Assembly: GCA_963682055.1 (NCBI GenBank)
Contig: OY821746.1
Span: 17,969,992-18,033,991 of the forward strand
From: Primula veris
Taxonomy: Eukaryota; Streptophyta; Magnoliopsida; Ericales; Primulaceae
Direction: 5' to 3'
Length of the DNA: 64,000 nucleotides
A program made the position numbers and the translations under genes. Each line of letters starts with the position of its first letter. The stretch's first letter is position 1. Below are positions 46,209 to 58,474 of the stretch, one piece after another. Under the pieces are notes generated by a model. The model did no database searches. It had not been told where the DNA came from and was given only the letters and a program-made list of their open reading frames with translations.

Positions 46209-47598
46209 TGTTGGAAAAATATGTTTTACATGGGTGTTTCCGAATGGTCACTGGACCAATTTCGAGTCATTATTACATGTAACAGCGCTGAGTTGTTTAT
46301 ACCGTACTCAACGTGTTTGAGTAGCCCGTGTGACGAGCTTCGTAACGGTATATCGCATGACCTATTCGGAGAATGGGTGTGAATACAAAGCGGCTTCAAA
46401 GTTGGGCTCTCAAAAGCTTAATTCTGGAAAACGAAATGGTAAATGGAAAAACCATTTGGAATAATCTCATATTGGAAGATTAAGAGTTAATTTTACAATA
46501 TATATACAATACCAACCCATGTATTTGTTAAACTAACATGTCCACATACATCTAAGAGTATTAGTGTGTACCACACACGCTCGCTCGTGTCTCGGGTCGC
46601 GGGTGCGGGCTTGGGATTTGGGAATGTCTCGGGTCTCGGGTCTCGGGTAAAATCCGAAAAGGGAGTTTTGTATAAAATACAAAAGGAGTCCCTAGAGTTT
46701 TCAGCAACTGAAACGCCAGCAATAAATGAAGAATAAATTGCAGCAGTTTCAGAAATTAAGTGAGCGGATTCTGGGGGTGTAACTCCCAGAATTGAATGAT
46801 CATTATGGCTGCGGTTTCAAGAAGGCCTATAAAAGGCAGCAATCCCCCTCTCATTTCAGACACAACAATCATACACACAACTCACAGCATAAGCATACAT
46901 ATTAGAGAGAGAGAACCGCACCATCAACAGCTCGACCTGTGGTTCAGTACCGTTTTCCATACGAGCCACTCTGAGACAGGAGTTGTACCTTGGGAACAAA
47001 GTCCCGAAACCAGAAACCTCTAAAGGTGGTTCGGGAAATATTGTTTAAGAAAAACTGATCAGCAGTTGCCTCTCCTTTTATTTCAGTCTTTTATTATTCT
47101 GTTCATTTCATTTCAGTCCTTATTATTCTGTAATTTACATTCTGTCCATTTCATTTCAGTACTGTTTTTTTTCTGTAATTACTTTCCAGTACTATTTATT
47201 TTCTGTAATTTACTTTACTGTATTTACTTTTCAGTCCTTTCTATTTATGTAATTTACTTTCCAGTTCTGTAATTTCTTTTATTTACAGAAACAGTCCAGC
47301 AGTTTAGTAATTATACTATTCTGTTCTGGCAGTTTTCTTTAATTGTTAAACAGTCCAGCAGTTAGTAATTATACTATTCTGTCTGGCAGTTTTAAACAAT
47401 TACAATTCAGTCCAGCAATTTAATAGTTTATATTAAATCTGTATGGAATTTAAATTAGTGTAATTTTAATTCTGTTGAGTCAGGAATTGTAATTTATATT
47501 TCAATTGTGAGAAATAAAATCGTTATTTCCATTGAGTCATTGCCTTTTAATTATTGTCTTTTCAATTATTGTTTTTCGATATAGTACAAAACCAAACA
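46209..47598 (+). mobile_element. Solo LTR, TGTTGG...CAAACA family
   Basis: A plus-strand relative of the inner solo LTR at 27091-28713. It shares 'catgggtgtttccgaatgg' near the start, a shorter G-rich 'ctcgggtctcggg' segment (46622-46650), the TATA-like 'cctataaaaggcagc' (46827-46841) and a 'ggttcgggaaatattg' block. The end flanks are gttgc (46204-46208) and gttgt (47599-47603), one mismatch. No internal region is present. Confidence 0.75.
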
Positions 47599-47716
47599 GT
47601 TGTCAGGGCTGGTCTTGACCCCAGGGCAGGCAGAGTTACGGCCCCGGCCCTCAAAAGTTTATGGGACATCGAGAAAAAATCCGATATTGTGTATAGTAGT
47701 TAAAATTATTCATATT

Positions 47717-47951
47717 TGTTGTAGTATACTATTGGCCGTCTTGGGCCTTACTCTATTGGGCCTATCTTGGGCTTTCCTAACATATGTAACCCTACCCTCT
47801 ATTATATAAAGAGGGTCAGTTGTCTCTTGATCTATCGATCTATCACTCATATGAATGAATAAAGTCTCTCTTATTGTTGTCTCTCATACTTCTCTCTATA
47901 TCTATACATATCTCTATATATCTCTATAACGAGCTAATATGTCACACAACA
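47717..47951 (+). repeat. 5' LTR of copia B
   Basis: A 235-bp LTR with TATA-like 'attatataaagaggg' (47801-47815) and a polyadenylation-like 'aataaa' near 47857. Confidence 0.9.
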
Positions 47952-49409
47952 CGTTATCAGCACTTTGCTCGCGTAGATTGGAGTAAAATCAAAAGATTGT
48001 GATATTTGTTCGAATTCTAGGGTTTATACGCTAGAAAATTGGGTTATAAATATACGGCCAAATTTGAAGTTTTAGTTATATCGGACTTCCGCAACATACC
48101 TGGAGTACGGTATATTTTTTTATATATACTTAAACGTATGTAAAAAAAACACCGATGTTGCTATTGCATGATAAATCTGAACTGTATATTGTTACGACAA
48201 ATAAACTGGTATGTATTACACTTGTTTGGATGACAACTTAGTTTATTGTGATTATGTGAACAAGAATAAAATCAATTCTGTTTGCTACCCACGTGTACAT
48301 AATGCCAACTTGGTAAGATATAACATATATTGTGAGTCAAATTAAGGATGGTAAGAAATCACTGGTAAGAAATCACTTTATAGTTTATCATGACTCGACT
48401 GTGTATTATAATTGATATACTTCCATGTTTAAAAAACTATTAGAAAGAGGTTTATCACATGTATAGCCAAGATTGGATACTTGTTGGTAGATATTCACCT
48501 TAACAGTATAAATGAGTTGTCCCTGCCATGTTTAGATTTGTTATGCAGTGATACGTATATGATTGATCAGTGCAGTTACCATGAAAAAAATTACACATAG
48601 CAACCTTATAATAAAGTTATTGCCTAAATATTGCTAGTGTAAATTGTTAAATTTAGATTGTGCTAATATGTACTACCATGCTACAGCTATATTATTTAAT
48701 CATGCAAGCAGGTACAATCCATATATTTATTAACTGCCATGTACACTTGTGTACAATATGGTAATTTACGAAATCATATATTTTCACATTTAAGTTGAAA
48801 AAATTATGAACCTTCCCCAACTAGGCTCAGCTATTTGGATACGATGTCTAGGAAAGATATAGGCGGAAGTCGATATTCTAATGAGGTCGGGTTTTAAGTG
48901 GCATTCGTGCCCTCGACCCTCACCGTCTTTCCTGGTCGTTTTTCAAGTAGAGCTACCGAAAAGGGTTGACTAAATAATAATTTCTCCGAGTGTGTTTATA
49001 TAGTGATGTATGTTTCGCCGAATTGGTGTTTCAGTATCGACCCGTCGTTCGATCAATGAGAACCGATTCACATGGGAAGCAAAACTAATGTTTTCGAACC
49101 TGTCGTTTCGAAAAAAAGGTTTGTGCTTGTGCAAACCATAAACATATAAACCAGTCGTATTATATGATAAATAATCCAGAACTCCCAACACATGTTAGAT
49201 GCCATCTATGATGAGAAAAATCGTAAAACATACTTGCGAAATGACTGTTTAAACATTGATTTTAATCCGTCACCATATGTTACTCACCCTGATGTGTGAA
49301 AATGTGATGCCCAAATTTTTTTTGGATACCATCTTTGATGAGTAAAACACGAGTTTGTTGTTACCATCAGGATGAATGCTAAGACGTTGATTTTATTCCG
49401 CCACCACAT

Positions 49410-49736
49410 TTGAGACGTGATGACGTCTATGGTGAACAAATATCTGAAATTGACATATTGGAGCAATCCTTCACCAAAATACTAGCTTGGAAATTGTATT
49501 CCATAAGCAGTATCGTGAATTTATATTCACCATGTTCCTTTATCGCCCATCTGTTATTGGATAAGAAAATTACCCCAGTGAGTAGTTTTAATCCTATTGG
49601 GTCAATGGCGAATTGTTTGCCCGATATTAATGCTCTTCGTGTATATTTTTTTTCCACGAATCGAGAACCGAGACAAGTGTTATTTGTCTCGAACTGTCGC
49701 GATCCCGATGAATCGCTTAGCCAAGAGAGATTTTAG
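49410..49736 (+). pseudogene. Copia gag remnant (element B)
   Basis: ISEIDILEQSFTKILA, then FNPIGSMANCLPDINALRV, the same gag pattern as in element A. The frame stops at 49736 after an unrelated-looking tail. Confidence 0.6.
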
Positions 49737-51093
49737 ACAATCGTCAAAATCGAAAATCTGTGTCTCCAAGACAGTAATTGAAAGAAACAATATGGCCCAT
49801 TATCACAAAGCAAGAGATAATGCTCAAGGAGGCAACTCTATGCTATAAAGACAAGGTCATGAACTGTTACTCCTTAAATAGTTCAAAACTATTATAAAGG
49901 TGAAAAAACCGATGCTAATGTGGTTAAAGATAACTGAAAGGAAACTCTTGAGACCCCTGGTTTTGTGGCTCAAATAAGTTTGGTATCTTTCTTTATGGAT
50001 TTTGATAAATCATTGAGCCATTTTTTCGCTCATCTGGATTATGTTTTTCCATTTGGATTATGATTTTTCCATTTGGACATACTTTTGGATTATGGTTTGC
50101 CTATTTACAAAATTTCTCGAAATAATTTAAAGTGTTTTGAGCAAATTCCTTTGACAAATGTGACCAAACTTTAAATTATGAAATTTTAAGCAATACTTGT
50201 GGTGTAGTTGGTTTTTTTTGGAAATAGTGGGTAACATTGTACCACATAATTTCACCAACTACTTGCCTAAAAGAGTACTCGGTGACAACGATTCTGGACC
50301 TGTCGTTCCAAATCGAAATCTTTGGTAAAACCAAATTGATTTGTCAAATATGAGGCGTTATACTCATGTAGGTCCTTTCGTACCTTGTTGAGTTATAAAA
50401 TATTCGAGAAAACCAGTGTTATCTGGTAATAGCTCATGAAAGAATTGAAATTTCTTTACATAGCCTCCATTCAATACGACCAAAAGCGTATTTTAGAAGA
50501 GTTGAAATGTCTTTCAAGTGGTTGCTACCACAATTTTTAAAAGCATTTAAAGTTACCTTATCATTTCGCCTGTCGTCGATTGATAAAGGATTTAGATGCT
50601 AAGACATGATTGTCTGTACTATCATTTGCCTGTCGTCGATTGATCAAAGCATTTTGATATTGTGGCATTGACCGGATGAGATATTCCTGGGTCAAAAGAC
50701 GATGCTTGATTTATAATTGCAACGCATTTGGATTCTCTTTGAGGATATATTTCGTGATTAATCCGAAATTCATGCCACTAATGCTCACTTGAAAGACTAG
50801 TATGTGTAAAGATCACGAAATGAACTCGTAGAATTCTTATAAAGAATTGAAGGAGTTATTGTGGACTTATCCAACCATAAGACGGACTATAAATATAAAT
50901 GGTTATGGTTGATGCATCGACAATAAAGGTCACATGATTATTGTTGTCCACAGAAATGCAGCATTTCCCAAACTTTTAGCCCTATCATTAAGTTGATGGC
51001 TCATGATCCGGATTATCCTTAAAAGTCTAGTCGACTTGATAATACCGAAGAGTAAGAATCGAAATTTCGATTTGAATTACTTGAGTTTGGAAA

Positions 51094-51840
51094 TTGAAAT
51101 TGAACATCATGTCGATTATGTTCAGACCCAAATGGACTCACAGAAAGTTTGATGATGCGACTGCAAATGATTGCACGCACTTCTTAGTCTTGTGCACCAA
51201 GATTTATTTTTCCGTGTGGGGTTATGCTATTTTGCTGTATTGGTCCGTTATGAGGCCCATAGACACTCAAACACCATATGCGTACCAGCTGGTTACTGGT
51301 TATGAGCCAGAAGTCTCATATTAACGCGTGTTTAGAGTGATTAATTAATATTTTGATTGAGCCGCTATAGCGTTCAAAATATGGACCTTTGAAGGGAACA
51401 TAAGTCGATTATGAATCACATGCCTATCATTTGATAGAGTAACCTTGGCAAGCGATCTCTTTACCGCATGATATGCGAAAGTGACATCGCTAAGACTGTT
51501 CTCCTCATCGTTAGGGGGAGATTTGCACATTACCGTTGATAAGGAACGACGTGAAGTAACGTGACATAACCCACTCGGTCTTAGCTTGATCCCAAAATTA
51601 CACTTAGTGATAAGTAAGTGCATAGACTCCCTCAAGTCTAACTAAATGTCAAACGCATTTAATGACTTTATGAGATGTCACGAGATCATTTATACCTGCT
51701 GCAAAATGCTTGCAAGGATAGACGTCCCTGTCGGACACCGCGTTCCTGTCGTAACACGTTGCTTTGGCCGAACCCGCCAAACAAAGGACGCTGCCGTCGG
51801 CCGTCAGTCTGTCATCCTTTCCAAGATACGAGGAATTTGA
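51094..51840 (+). pseudogene. Copia integrase C-terminal part and IN-RT linker (element B)
   Basis: The frame 51094-51324 contains YFSVWGYAILLYWSVMRP and YAYQLVTGYEPEVSY, the familiar end of the copia integrase core. Upstream bases encode the 'TQNGL' region in another frame. The linker NAFNDFM...ARIDVPVGHRVPVVTR is at 51646-51790. Confidence 0.8.
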
Positions 51841-52269
51841 TCAGTTCCAAATTCGTTTAGCCCCAGAGGTGGTGAACTGAAACTCGTTTGTCGCACGAGA
51901 TTATAAAGGATCAAGGAGATGATCGAGTCCCGTAAAAATTGAATCTAAGCCCATGATTTAGACTACACCCAGAAAGTGTTATAACGTTTTAGTCATCATG
52001 ACGCTAAGTCGTCAAATTCTCCCATGATCGTTCGATCACTAGACATTGATATAGACCCAGTCCATCCCTGATGTGATGATGAAGAGATATTGAACCATCA
52101 TATCTAAGTACAATAAGCACATCATTGTACTTGGTCTAATATACTAGGACGAACATCTTGTCTGCTGTGAATGGTATAGCTCGACGCAGCATCGCGCTAA
52201 CACGCTACCATCGAATTGGCACTAAAGACACATTCTCTTACCTTATGGTAATTTTGGAAGTGGGTTAGT

Positions 52270-52500
52270 TTATCCCATTTGCGTCATCGAGTGTACCTAC
52301 TCCCTTCGGTACTCGAATTAAGGCCACCCTTTTTCGGTTATACCGATGCCGGTTACTTATCAGACCTGCATAAGGGATATTCTAACATGGTATGTCTTTA
52401 CCATTAGGAATAAGGCAATATCTTGGAGGTCTTGGAATGACTCCAAACGAATCACTCTGATCTACTCGTGCTCTATGAGATGACTAGATAGTGTATATGA
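52270..52500 (+). pseudogene. Copia RNase H remnant (element B)
   Basis: TDAGYLSDLHKGYS near 52345-52385, then ILEVLE and NHSDLLVLYE fragments, broken by stops. It corresponds to 19850-20200 (minus) and to 59550-59760 (minus). Confidence 0.65.
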
Positions 52501-53417
52501 CTTTGATCTTGTATTAGCCATATTTGAATTACATATGCTTTGTCTCACGATCCAGATAAAACACTTATCTTATTTGAGGACAACTTGTTGTTATCGATCA
52601 AGAGAGACATGATTAGATTATGCTATTTAGCATTTCTTGTTGAAATAAATCTTCACATATGAAGTTTAAGAGCATCATGTCGAATGCTCGGTTTATTCCA
52701 CGTTATATTTTCTTGCATACAGTCGTGTGCAAGTAAATGAGGCATCCAGTCGAATGCTCGTACTCTTTATTCGAATATGAAATCATTGCATCCAGTCGTG
52801 TGCAAGTGAGGGGGAGCATCCAAGTGAATGCTTATTGCACTAATTACTAATTAGTCGAAATTCTCGCACCCTGTCGTGTGCAAGTGAGGGGGAGCATCTA
52901 GTCGCATGCTTGTGTACTCTTTTTGTCCTTTGACCAAGGTTTTTTCCCACTGGGTTTTCCTTGGCAAAGTTTTTAGCGAGATACGTTTCCATCATACCTC
53001 ACTTAAGATTGCCGAAATTAGGGTGAGTATCTTGTTGTATACTTCTTACCACTGTATACTCTTTTCTCCTTCGATTAGAGGTTTTTCCCACTGGGTTCAC
53101 TCTAGCAAGGTTTTGATGAGACACCTGTTTTGTGGTTGATCCCCTACTACTACCACTGTTGCACTCTTTTTCCTTCGTTGAAATATTTTTCCATTGGGTT
53201 TGCTCCGACAAGGTTTTGATGAGGCACACTGTTTTGTGGTTAGTTAATTACATAGAATTTCAGCCTATATCATTCGGTTACACAGTTTCTCCTAGGTACC
53301 GGTTTTGTCCCACACTGGGTTTTCCGGCCCTAAGGTTTTTATGTGTTTAGCACTGCGAATGAACTCGACTCACATCGACAGCATGAAGACGAAGAAATCA
53401 AGACGTCCAAAGAGGAG

Positions 53418-53652
53418 TGTTGTAGGATATTATTGGCCGTCTTGGGCCTTACTCTATTGGGCCTATCTTGGGTTTTCCTAACATATGTAACTCTACCCTC
53501 TATTATATAAAGAGGGTCAGTGATCTCTTGATCTATCGATCTATCACTCATATGAATGAATAAAGTCTCTCTTATTGTTGTCTCTCATACTTCTCTCTAT
53601 ATCTATACATATCTCTATATATCTCTATAACGAGCTAATATGTCACACAACA
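53418..53652 (+). repeat. 3' LTR of copia B
   Basis: The second 235-bp terminal repeat, about six differences from 47717-47951. Confidence 0.9.
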
Positions 53653-54389
53653 ATATCTAAATATTATACAATATATCTGTTACAGCTTTTGTTATAGATT
53701 AGTGTAGGCCTAGATGGTAACTCATTTCAAAGATTTATGTGAGATTTTAAGTTCAATTCACGTCCCTCGCACTAATTTCTTTCCCCTAAATTTTTACAGT
53801 ACTGATTTTATATAATTTTCTAATGTGAATGTTTTTGTATCAGTTGATAGCATATCTTTTTCTATACTTCTTAAACATGACAGTAACCAACCACTTCAAA
53901 CTTCAAAGACAACAAAAATTACAGTTTTTTTTTCCTAATCTTTTTTACTTTTGAGAAATAAAATCAAGTTTTATGTCCCATTGGTGTTTTCAATTTTTTT
54001 AGAAGAATGTTCAAATGAGGAAATTGTATTATTACTTATATGGTCTATCCATGACATTTCTTAACGAGTTTTAAAAGTAGAAACATTTAAAAACATTTAA
54101 CTAATGATCATAAGCTTTATCAAAAAACTATTTTCTAAGGTCCTTTTTTTTCTTCACCCCGGGCCTCAAAAAGCTCAGGATCGGCCCTGGTTGTCGCTTA
54201 ATGGTTTTTGGAACCTCGGGAGGTTTCATCAATATGACTGACGCTAATTCGATGAAAATTCTTTTCAACTTGAAATTAGAAGGATGTAAGCATGACTGTT
54301 ACGTAGCAAAAAGGTTAGATTGATAGTCAGTTTTTTTTATGGCTGCATCCTGCATGCATGTCTAGAATATTACGCAAATAAGTTGAATT

Positions 54390-54815
54390 GTTAATTAACT
54401 AGAGAGTTTAACAAGGTTTAATATAATTAACTTTTCTCCAATTCTCATTTAGTGTGTTAAACTCTATGTTTTACTAATTATAATTAACTTTGCTCCAATT
54501 TTGATGAAGTGTACTGATCTCTAAGTTTTCCTAATTAATATATTGGACTTTTCTTTCTTCCCAATTTAATACTATTTTGTTTCAATTTAAATGTATAATA
54601 ACTAAGATTAGGAAAAGTTAAAGTTTAGCATATTAAATCGGAATTGGAGCAAAATTAATAATATTAATTAGAAAAACTTGGAGATCAACACACTAAATCA
54701 GATTTGAAGAAAAGTTAATTATATTAATTAGAAAAACTTAAACTTCAGTACATTAAACCGGAATTAGCAATAAAGTTAATTATATTAAATCTTATTAAAC
54801 TTAACTAGATGATTG
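54390..54815. mobile_element. Foldback MITE-like repeat upstream of peroxidase 2
   Basis: The left part has 'tttaatataattaactttt' (about 54418-54436) and a related copy near 54478-54495. The right part has inverse copies near 54638-54663, 54712-54733 and 54773-54785, ending 'cttaactagatg'. The two halves are inverse to each other and each is internally repeated. Confidence 0.5.
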
Positions 54816-54819
54816 TGAG

Positions 54820-55230
54820 GACAAGGATAGATTTCTGCTTACAATTGTTCCCTTTGCACTAATGAAACAATAACAAAACCAGCTTTGAAGCCATGTCAAC
54901 CTCTCAACCTCATGAGTAAACTTTATAACCTTGTAAGCAAAATGGTAAAATAAATTGAATTCGAAAGCTAAAACCAATCAAGCCCTTGACCCTTACGAAG
55001 TTTCCTCACAAGTCACAGTATTCCATTTATACATTATTCTTACCAAACTGCGGAAGCGTTGTTTTAAGGACAAAATATATATAGTGACCAGCGATTATAG
55101 TTCCATTTATTATAACAAGACAAAAACTACAAGGTTTACTTTTCTTCTTTGATTTATTTTGTTATGAATAATTATATAATCGATTCTAAAAGTAAAAAAG
55201 GAAATCCAGCTAGCATTAATGTAGCTTAAG
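54820..55230. other. No recognised gene, distal upstream of peroxidase 2
   Basis: AT-rich sequence. No domain or clear element is seen. Confidence 0.35.
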
Positions 55231-55238
55231 AAGAAATA

Positions 55239-55333
55239 GTCACGCTGTTGCTGATTGAAAAATAGATTATATAATACGCGGTTCATATCAACAACTGCAT
55301 AAAAAAATAGCAAATACAAGCCTTATAAATTGA
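55239..55333 (+). promoter_or_regulatory. Peroxidase 2 promoter block shared with peroxidase 1
   Basis: GTCACGC (55239-55245), TACGCGGT (55275-55282) and CAAGCCTTATAAATTGA with the TATA box (55317-55333), about 100 bp before the ATG. Order and approximate spacing match peroxidase 1. Conservation drops outside these motifs, which suggests they are functional. Confidence 0.65.
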
Positions 55334-56907
<1,574 letters not shown>

Positions 56908-57243
56908 AATATTTGGAATCAACTCCAATTATCATAAGTGAAATATTCTTTCAATTCATCGTTCTGCAGTAGTGTTACTATGTCTTTATTCCTTCTGTGT
57001 GGCGTCAAGTGTTAATATAGCTATTGTGTCTACTTGTTATACGTGATTCTTAATTATTCTGAAACAATAAAATGTGAACTGTTTTAGTGTCGATGTCTTT
57101 GTTTGGTCCTGTACTTCGTGATTCTTAAAGATTCTGAACTGTGAAGTATGAATAGTAGAGATCAATTAGTTATGATGTAACTCATTCCCGTTATAGGATG
57201 TCAATATACATAAATTTGAAATTGCTTACATAGATTAACAATA

Positions 57244-57560
57244 ATCCCTCCGTTCCCAATTAATTGTCATCTATAAAATTACATCCAATTTTGACCGGCT
57301 TATAACATGTATTAAAATTGTCGAAATGAACGTTCCCAATTAATTGTCATCTATAAAATTACATCCAATTTTGACCGGCTTATAACATGTATTAAAATTG
57401 TCGAAATGAAAATTTTCAAACCTTAATCATATAATTTAATTTTTGAACTATATGATCAATTTTTAAAAATTTTAATTTCGACAATTTTGATACAAGTTAT
57501 TGGCTTGTCAAAATTGCACGTAGTTTCGTAGTGGACAATAAATTGGGAACTGAGGGAGTA
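57244..57560. mobile_element. Stowaway-like MITE with internal 80-bp duplication
   Basis: The ends 'tccctccgttccc' and the inverse 'gggaactgaggga' followed by 'gta' fit the Stowaway terminal repeat (CTCCCTCCGTTCC) with TA target. An 80-bp segment is present twice in tandem without a visible difference (57251-57330 and 57331-57410). Confidence 0.8.
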
Positions 57561-58265
57561 CGATTTTAACTAATAAATCAATTTATTTATTCAAAGTACA
57601 CTTTTAGGCACCACACCAGAAAGAAAAAAAAAACTTCGAAGAAATTTGGTAAAAAAAAGGTAAGTATAACCTCGATAAAATAATACTCGCTAAATTGATT
57701 AACTCTCTAAAATAATATTTTTCTCCGGTTCCGACTTGGAGCAGTGTAAAAAATCATCAATTTCGATAAATTAATAAGAAAATAAATTTTTGAAAGATCC
57801 ATATATAAATATTTGGTTCCAACAAAATCATAAATTAATAATTATTGAAAATAACAAACATTATTGTAATGATTTAGTGAAATATAACTCTATTGTGATT
57901 TGATTTTTCTTAAAATTTAAATCTACTTGAAAGTTATCGAACTACTCTAATGTTGTGTTTTCGGATTTTACCTAAAAATATGAAGTTATATACACGGTTA
58001 AACAATGTGTTTTACTATTTTATTCGATGATACCCAATGTATATAGAATTGATCAAACATATTTAATGTATCTAATGCCGATTATTAGTTGCTACATGCC
58101 TTCAAATGTAACAAAATTTATATATTATCAATTGAAGTAGTGTATTTGACTTTACTAACGAGTTTAACAACTATTCTTAATAATTTATAATAATTTAATT
58201 TAAGTTACGAACGAGTATAAATATTGAATCAATAATAACCTCTTTAAAATAATAATTATTAATTT
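57561..58265. other. No recognised gene
   Basis: AT-rich sequence with repeated 'ctcgataaaataata' and 'ctctttaaaataataa' phrases at its two ends (57672 and 58241), possibly another degenerate small element. Confidence 0.35.
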
Positions 58266-58270
58266 ATCGG

Positions 58271-58474
58271 TGTTGTGTGACATATTAGATTAGTATATAT
58301 TATATAGAAGATATAGAGAGACAACAAGACGAATGTTTTATTCATTTATAAGTGTAAAGTGATACGTACATGAAACCCTCTAACGCTCTTTATATATTAG
58401 AGGGTAAGGTTGCAAGACCTAGCAAGCCCAACTCATGGACTAAGGCCCAAGATAGCCAATAATATCCTACAACA
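58271..58474 (-). repeat. 3' LTR of copia C
   Basis: A 204-bp LTR with minus-strand similarity to the B LTR (GGATATTATTGGC, CTTGGGCCTTA) and a TATA-like 'atatataaagagcg'. Confidence 0.85.

Larger units (their letters stand above)
47717..53652 (+). mobile_element. Copia LTR retrotransposon B, degenerate, complete ends
   Basis: 235-bp LTRs (47717-47951 and 53418-53652) start TGTTGTAG and end CACAACA. They differ at about six positions. The flanks are atatt (47712-47716) and atatc (53653-53657). The primer site CGTTATCAGCAC follows the 5' LTR (47952-47963), and the tract AAAGAGGAG precedes the 3' LTR (53409-53417). Internal order: gag remnant (49410-49736), integrase (51094-51324), linker (51646-51840), RNase H (about 52270-52500) and repeated 3' region (52680-53410). 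It is related to A and C, with an LTR closer to C. No intact reading frame remains. Confidence 0.9.
47604..54189. mobile_element. CAGGG-ended DNA element hosting copia B
   Basis: The left end CAGGGCTGGTCTTGACC (47604) and the inverse of the right end CAGGGCCGATCCTGAG (finishing 54189) are imperfect inverted repeats. Both have G/C-rich subterminal stretches (cccggccctcaaaag; gggcctcaaaaag). A 5-bp direct repeat, gttgt, flanks it (47599-47603 and 54190-54194). Without copia B the element is about 640 bp. At 53700-53780 are pol III-like boxes ('agatggtaactc', 'aagttcaattcacg'). hAT-like by its ends, but only a 5-bp duplication is seen. Confidence 0.5.
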
